From: Castellaniella sp040276065
GTDB taxonomy: Bacteria; Pseudomonadota; Gammaproteobacteria; Burkholderiales; Burkholderiaceae_B
Direction of reading: 5' to 3'
Assembly (NCBI RefSeq): GCF_040276065.1
Contig: NZ_JBELOI010000001.1
Coordinates: forward strand, 603,480-667,479
DNA: 64,000 nt
This document shows, piece by piece, positions 60,616-64,000 of the stretch. The translations under genes were made by a program, and so were the position numbers. Position 1 is the first letter of the stretch, and the number at the start of each line of letters is the position of its first letter. Under the pieces are notes generated by a model that made no database searches, was not told where the DNA came from, and saw only the letters and a program-made list of their open reading frames with translations.

Positions 60616-60642
60616 GTAACGGAGGATATCGCGGAAAATTTA
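60616..60642 (-). promoter_or_regulatory. Candidate sigma-28 promoter of flaG
   Basis: On the minus strand TAAATTTT (60635-60642), 11 bases, TCCGTTAC (60616-60623). The spacing is the sigma-28 spacing; seven of eight -35 and five of eight -10 positions match. It would start transcription about 65 bp before the flaG ATG. Confidence 0.5.
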
Positions 60643-60779
60643 GGGGCGAGCTCCCCCAAGTTCAGAGGGGAAACCCGGATACCTTGGTGAATTGGCGATT
60701 CCTCGGGGTAACGACGCATTTTTTTTCGGGCATACTGGACGGCGTTCCATTCTCAATATACAGGCCCCCCGATTCCACG

Positions 60780-61535
60780 ATGCCCAGTTCCGAAGACCTG
60801 CTGGTCGGGCAATATGCGCCGCTCGTGCGGCGTCAGGCGCTGATCCTGATCGGCAAGCTGCCCGCCAGCGTCGAGCTCGACGACCTGATGCAGGCCGGCA
60901 TGATAGGCCTGCTCGATGCGATTCGACGCTACCAAGAGCAGCCCGACGCCCAGTTCGAGACCTATGCGGTCACCCGCATCCGGGGCGCCATGCTGGACGA
61001 GCTGCGCGCCCAGGACTGGTTGCCGCGCAGCGTGCGCAGCAAGGCGCGCAGCATCGAGGATGCCGTCCACGCCCTGAGCCAGCGGCTGCTGCGCCCGGCC
61101 ACCGAAAGCGAGATCGCCGAGGAAATGGGCTTGGGCCTCACGGAATACCAGACCCTCCTCGAGGAGGCGCGCGGCGTGCAAATCCTGATGTACGAGGACT
61201 TGGCGCGCCGCCGCGAGGGGATAGACGATGGCCTGCCCATCGACGGCGAGGCCCATGCCGAGGGCGGCACCCCGCTGGACTGGCTGGTGCACGAGGGCCT
61301 GCGCAAGGCGCTGATCGAGGCGATTCGACACCTGCCCGAGCGCGAGCAGCTCCTGTTGTCCCTGCAATTCGAGCAGGACCTGAACCAGAAAGAAATCGCC
61401 GCCGTGATGGACGTCACCGAGGGGCGCATCTCGCAGTTGCGGTCCCAGGCCATCGCGCGAATCCGCGCCTGGCTGGCCCATCATTCCTGGGAGCACACTC
61501 CCGGGGACGACGCCTCCTTTAGCAAGCTGATCTGA
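60780..61535 (+). CDS. fliA: FliA, sigma-28
   Basis: A 251-residue sigma-70-family factor for class III flagellar promoters. Region 2 contains LDDLMQAGMIGLLDAIRRYQ and FETYAVTRIRGAMLDELR. Region 4 contains HLPEREQLLLSLQFEQDLNQ and the helix-turn-helix VTEGRISQLRSQAI. The ATG at 60780 is chosen because FliA homology starts nearby; the open frame upstream is promoter sequence. It is separated from flhDC by 47 kb, whereas many relatives place it beside fliC. A TATACA -10-like box precedes it. Confidence 0.96.
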   Translation: MPSSEDLLVGQYAPLVRRQALILIGKLPASVELDDLMQAGMIGLLDAIRRYQEQPDAQFETYAVTRIRGAMLDELRAQDWLPRSVRSKARSIEDAVHALSQRLLRPATESEIAEEMGLGLTEYQTLLEEARGVQILMYEDLARRREGIDDGLPIDGEAHAEGGTPLDWLVHEGLRKALIEAIRHLPEREQLLLSLQFEQDLNQKEIAAVMDVTEGRISQLRSQAIARIRAWLAHHSWEHTPGDDASFSKLI

Positions 61536-61609
61536 GCGCCTGCGGCCGATGGCGGGGGGGGGCCGCCGCCGCCTCGCAAACAATACCCGGACCCTGTGTG
61601 AGTGTCTGC

Positions 61610-61638
61610 TTGTATCGGATATAAGATGTATATATTAT
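61610..61638 (+). promoter_or_regulatory. Sigma-70 promoter of the hemerythrin gene
   Basis: TTGTAT (61610-61615), 17 bp, TATTAT (61633-61638). The -10 is five of six and the spacing is optimal. Transcription would start near 61645. The NsrR-like dyad covers the -10, as expected for a repressed promoter. Confidence 0.6.
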
Positions 61639-61645
61639 GAATCTT
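61623..61645. promoter_or_regulatory. NsrR-like operator over the hemerythrin promoter
   Basis: A 23-bp imperfect dyad with AAGATG at one end and ATCTT at the other. It matches 19 of 23 positions of the NsrR consensus AAGATGYATTT-N-AAATRCATCTT. NsrR is an NO-sensing iron-sulfur repressor, and hemerythrin-like genes are classical targets. The regulator gene itself is not in the window. Confidence 0.72.
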
Positions 61646-61693
61646 AACGCCGGCGGAGACCACCGGCCGCGACATCGACGAGGGAAACCCATC

Positions 61694-62104
61694 ATGGACA
61701 TCAACCGCTTCAAGCACCAGCATGTAGACATCCTCAGCGGCATCGCCGCACTACGCAAGCTCGCCCACCAGGGCATCAGCGAGCATGCGGTGGACATCGC
61801 CCACGAGCTCAAGGCGCTGTCCACGATCATCACCACGCATCTGGCCATCGAGGACCGCATCCTGTACCCGTCGCTGCGTCGCAGCGGCAACGCATCCATG
61901 GCCCTGATGGCGCAGGACTACCAGGACGATATGAAGGGCATCGCCAATGCCTTCATCAATTTCGCGCGCCGCTGGAGCAATGCCACCCAACTGTCGCGCG
62001 ACCCCGAGAAATTCCGCGACGAGGCCAATACCGTCCTGCGCGACGTGCATGCGCGCATGGTGCGCGAGAACCGCGAGTTCTATCCGGCGATCGAGGCGTT
62101 GTAG
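61694..62104 (+). CDS. Hemerythrin-domain protein
   Basis: A 136-residue four-helix di-iron protein. Candidate ligands are H10, H25, H37, H49 with E52, and H119, in the usual pattern HxxH-like FKHQHVDI, HELKALSTIITTHLAIEDRILYP and DVHARMVRENREFYPAIE. It is shorter than YtfE/RIC (~220 residues) and lacks the N-terminal ScdA domain. It may bind O2 or NO. Start ATG 61694 is preferred over an in-frame ATG at 61637, which lies inside the operator. The operator suggests induction by nitric oxide. Confidence 0.85.
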   Translation: MDINRFKHQHVDILSGIAALRKLAHQGISEHAVDIAHELKALSTIITTHLAIEDRILYPSLRRSGNASMALMAQDYQDDMKGIANAFINFARRWSNATQLSRDPEKFRDEANTVLRDVHARMVRENREFYPAIEAL

Positions 62105-62121
62105 TCCGCAGAGGGTCTGCG

Positions 62122-62667
62122 CTATTTCAATCGGCGGGCCAGTTCCGTCAGGCCGGGGTGGCGGTGGTCCCTATCCGATAGGATGGGGCCGTCGATCGGC
62201 CATGAAATGGCCAGTTCGGGGCAATTCCAGGCCAGGCCCCGCTCGTCGGCGGGATCGTAGTAGTCGGTGCACTTGTAGTACAGGATCGCGGTCTCGCTGG
62301 TGACGCAAAATCCGTGAGCGTAGCCCGGCGGAATCCACACCTGCCGATGATCGACGGCCGACAAGGCTACCGCCGCGTGTTGGCCGAAGGTCGGCGAGGC
62401 GGGATCCACGTCGACCGCCACATCGAATACCGAGCCCTCGATCACCTGGATGAGCTTGCCCTGCGGATGGCGGCGCTGGAAATGCAGGCCGCGCAGCACG
62501 CCGTGCCGCGAGCGCGAGACATTGTCCTGGACGAAGGGCAGGGTGATGCCCGCCTCGTCGCGATAACGGCGGGCGCTAAAGGTTTCCATGAAAAAGCCGC
62601 GTGCGTCGCCGATCACACGGGGTTCGATGACCAGCACGCCGGGCAAGGCGGTTTCAATGATGTTCAA
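62122..62667 (-). CDS. rfbC: dTDP-4-dehydrorhamnose 3,5-epimerase
   Basis: A 181-residue cupin-fold epimerase of dTDP-L-rhamnose synthesis. Motifs: GFFMETFSARRY near residue 25, LRGLHFQ with the catalytic histidine near 62, VDVDPASPTFGQ, and PPGYAHGF near 118. Length is that of RfbC/RmlC. It stands alone, without rfbA, rfbB or rfbD beside it, and is divergent from the ZIP gene. Confidence 0.95.
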   Translation of the reverse strand: MNIIETALPGVLVIEPRVIGDARGFFMETFSARRYRDEAGITLPFVQDNVSRSRHGVLRGLHFQRRHPQGKLIQVIEGSVFDVAVDVDPASPTFGQHAAVALSAVDHRQVWIPPGYAHGFCVTSETAILYYKCTDYYDPADERGLAWNCPELAISWPIDGPILSDRDHRHPGLTELARRLK

Positions 62668-62809
62668 GGTGTGGGCCGGTGTCCGTTCGACATGTCAATA
62701 ATAAATGATCGCCCCAAGCGCAATCTCTCCGTCGCGGGAAGGCGGGCTCCGTGGCGGTATGATGCCTATCATCCGCAGCGCTCGAGGCGCGGTTTTTTCA
62801 GGAGTATGC

Positions 62810-63745
62810 ATGGCGTCCAATGACACGCCGGCGGTTTCCGCGGGGCTCATCAGCGCGTGGCACGATCAGCTCCGCGCACACCGGCCCATTGCCTGGGGCC
62901 TGCTAGTGGCGCTGCTGGCGGTGCTATGGCTGCTGCTCGCCAGCGGCATCGAGGCGTTTTCCCCTAGCAACCGGGTCTACCTGGGCTATGCCGCCCTGGG
63001 CGGCATGGCTGGGTTCGGGGCGACGGCGCTGGGCGCGCTGCTGGCGGTGGGCCTGCGTGCCATCGGCGTCCGCACGCGCGACTGCATGCTGGGGTTCGCC
63101 GCGGGCATGATGCTGGCAGCCAGCTCATTTTCGCTGATATTGCCCGGCCTCGAGGCGGCCGAGGTGCTGCTCGGCAGCGGGGTGGGCGCGGCCCTGGCCG
63201 TCGTGGCCGGCCTGGCACTGGGCGTGCTGCTGATGCTGGGACTGGACTATTTCACGCCGCACGCCCACGAAACCTCGGGGCCGCACGGCCCGGCCGACCA
63301 GCGCATCAGCGGCGTATGGCTGTTCGTGCTGGCCATCATTTTGCACAACCTGCCCGAGGGCATGGCCATCGGGGTCAGCTTCGCCCAGGGGGACATGAGC
63401 GTGGGGCTGCCGCTGACTACGGCCATCGCCATTCAGGACATTCCCGAGGGTCTGGCGGTCGCCATGGCCTTGCGCGCGATCGGCCTGTCGCCGGCGGTTT
63501 CCATTCTCGTTGCCATCGGCTCGGGCCTGATGGAGCCCCTGGGTGCGCTCGTGGGCGTGGGCATCGCCAGCGGTCTGCCCATCGCCTATCCGATCAGCCT
63601 GGGGTTGGCGGCGGGCGCGATGATTTTCGTGGTGTCGCACGAGGTGATTCCCGAAACCCATCGCAACGGCCACCAGACGGCGGCCACGGTGGGCCTCATG
63701 GCGGGGTTCGCCGTGATGATGTTTTTGGATACGGCGCTGGGGTAG
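62810..63745 (+). CDS. ZIP-family metal transporter (GufA/ZupT-like)
   Basis: A 311-residue protein with eight hydrophobic segments. The metal-site helices carry HNLPEGMAIGVSF near residue 179 and QDIPEGLAVAMAL near residue 210, typical of the GufA branch of ZIP transporters for zinc, iron or manganese. A short cytoplasmic-looking His segment (FTPHAHETSGPHGPADQ) precedes them. The ATG at 62810 is fixed by GGAG six bases upstream; the frame is open further upstream without support. Confidence 0.9.
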   Translation: MASNDTPAVSAGLISAWHDQLRAHRPIAWGLLVALLAVLWLLLASGIEAFSPSNRVYLGYAALGGMAGFGATALGALLAVGLRAIGVRTRDCMLGFAAGMMLAASSFSLILPGLEAAEVLLGSGVGAALAVVAGLALGVLLMLGLDYFTPHAHETSGPHGPADQRISGVWLFVLAIILHNLPEGMAIGVSFAQGDMSVGLPLTTAIAIQDIPEGLAVAMALRAIGLSPAVSILVAIGSGLMEPLGALVGVGIASGLPIAYPISLGLAAGAMIFVVSHEVIPETHRNGHQTAATVGLMAGFAVMMFLDTALG

Positions 63746-63757
63746 TCGGGCGCGGGG

Positions 63758-64000
63758 TCAATCCCCGAACACCTCGTCTAGGGTCGTGGCGTCTACGAAG
63801 TTCAGCGACCAGGTCTCGAGCTGCTCGGCGGTCGCCGCGCGGACGCGTTCGGTCGCAGTGCCGGGGATGGCGCCGAACCGGCGGCCCAATTGCCGCAGCA
63901 GCAGTTCGGCCTGCCCTTCAACGCGTCCCCGCCGCAAACCAACCCGCTCGGGTGTCGTGATGTATGTCATTGCATGCTCCTGTTCCAGGGCTTCCAATGC
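63758..64000 (-). CDS. C-terminal fragment of a DUF4351-type protein, cut by the window edge
   Basis: An 80-residue open frame that runs off the right end. The pattern RVEGQAELLLRQLGRRFG, followed by a conserved LETWSLNFVDATTLDEVF, is the DUF4351 tail. That tail is found at the end of Rpn/PD-(D/E)XK nuclease-like (transposase-family) proteins. Its upstream part lies outside. It could be complete only if a start lies beyond base 64000. Confidence 0.7.
   Translation of the reverse strand, partial: ALEALEQEHAMTYITTPERVGLRRGRVEGQAELLLRQLGRRFGAIPGTATERVRAATAEQLETWSLNFVDATTLDEVFGD

Larger units (their letters stand above)
61536..61693. other. fliA-hemerythrin gap with a nine-G run
   Basis: The first part holds a run of nine G (61554-61562) beside GCC repeats. 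Such runs are prone to slippage and sequencing error. The second part is AT-rich and carries the promoter and NsrR-like operator listed separately. Confidence 0.7.

Noticed and set aside
61554..61562. Nine-G run as phase-variation tract
   Set aside because: It lies after the fliA stop and before the hemerythrin promoter, not in a coding region or a promoter spacer, so switching has no obvious target. Sequencing error is also possible.
61637..61693. Earlier ATG start for the hemerythrin protein
   Set aside because: This ATG lies inside the NsrR-like operator and at the -10 box, has no ribosome-binding site, and adds residues absent from the hemerythrin fold.
1..64000. rRNA, tRNA, CRISPR arrays, prophage or complete insertion sequences
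   Set aside because: None was recognised on reading both strands. The DUF4351 fragment at the right end is related to transposase-like nucleases but is not itself evidence of a mobile element here.

Overview
The window is a GC-rich (roughly 65-70 %) bacterial chromosome segment. Protein content and gene order point to a motile betaproteobacterium of the Burkholderiales, most like Alcaligenaceae (Bordetella, Achromobacter, Castellaniella and relatives). The grounds are the flhDC-motAB-cheAW-mcp-cheRBYZ-flhBAF / flgNMA / flgB-L / fliR...F / fliE / fliTSD order and the quinol-type nitric oxide reductase next to norR. I saw no rRNA, tRNA, CRISPR array or intact insertion sequence.

Left flank (1-12.8 kb), metabolic and transport genes. 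In order: a YeiH-type putative exporter, a SirB2-like membrane protein, a one-polypeptide ABC exporter, and a divergent norR / norB pair. The norR-norB gap carries a near-perfect sigma-54 promoter, two GGT-N7-ACC dyads expected for NorR and an FNR/Dnr-like box. Next come a yeast-type cytosine deaminase homologue and an NCS1 permease (CytX type) preceded by a TPP riboswitch, then a SulP anion transporter, a lipoate-ligase-family protein and a TM2-domain protein.

Central block (13.2-61.5 kb), a nearly complete flagellar and chemotaxis regulon of about 50 genes. Layout: master regulator flhDC; motor motAB; chemotaxis cheA, cheW, mcp, cheR, cheB, cheY, cheZ; a soluble second chemoreceptor; export genes flhBAF (all +). 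Then flgN-flgM-flgA (-) diverge from flgBCDEFGHIJKL (+). A small lipoprotein gene follows, then fliR-Q-P-O-N-M-L and fliK-J-I-H-G-F (-), fliE (+), an orphan FlhB C-terminal-domain protein with a second FliK-like protein, fliT-S-D and flaG (-), and fliA (+). Sigma-28 promoters of the form TAAA-N15-GCCGTTA(A/C) can be read upstream of flgK and flgM, with a weaker one upstream of flaG. A 40-bp dyad sits in the AT-rich flhD upstream region. No flagellin gene (fliC), no cheD and no flhG/fleN are in the window.

Right flank (61.6-64 kb): a hemerythrin-domain gene whose promoter overlaps a 23-bp NsrR-like operator, an isolated rfbC, a ZIP metal transporter, and the C-terminal end of a DUF4351-type protein cut by the window edge. 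Both flanks therefore carry nitric-oxide-responsive control (NorR at the left, NsrR-like at the right).

Start codons were moved inward from the longest open frame wherever a Shine-Dalgarno, signal peptide, family N-terminus or overlap with the previous gene decided it. Promoter and operator calls are read by eye. No database or folding computation was run.
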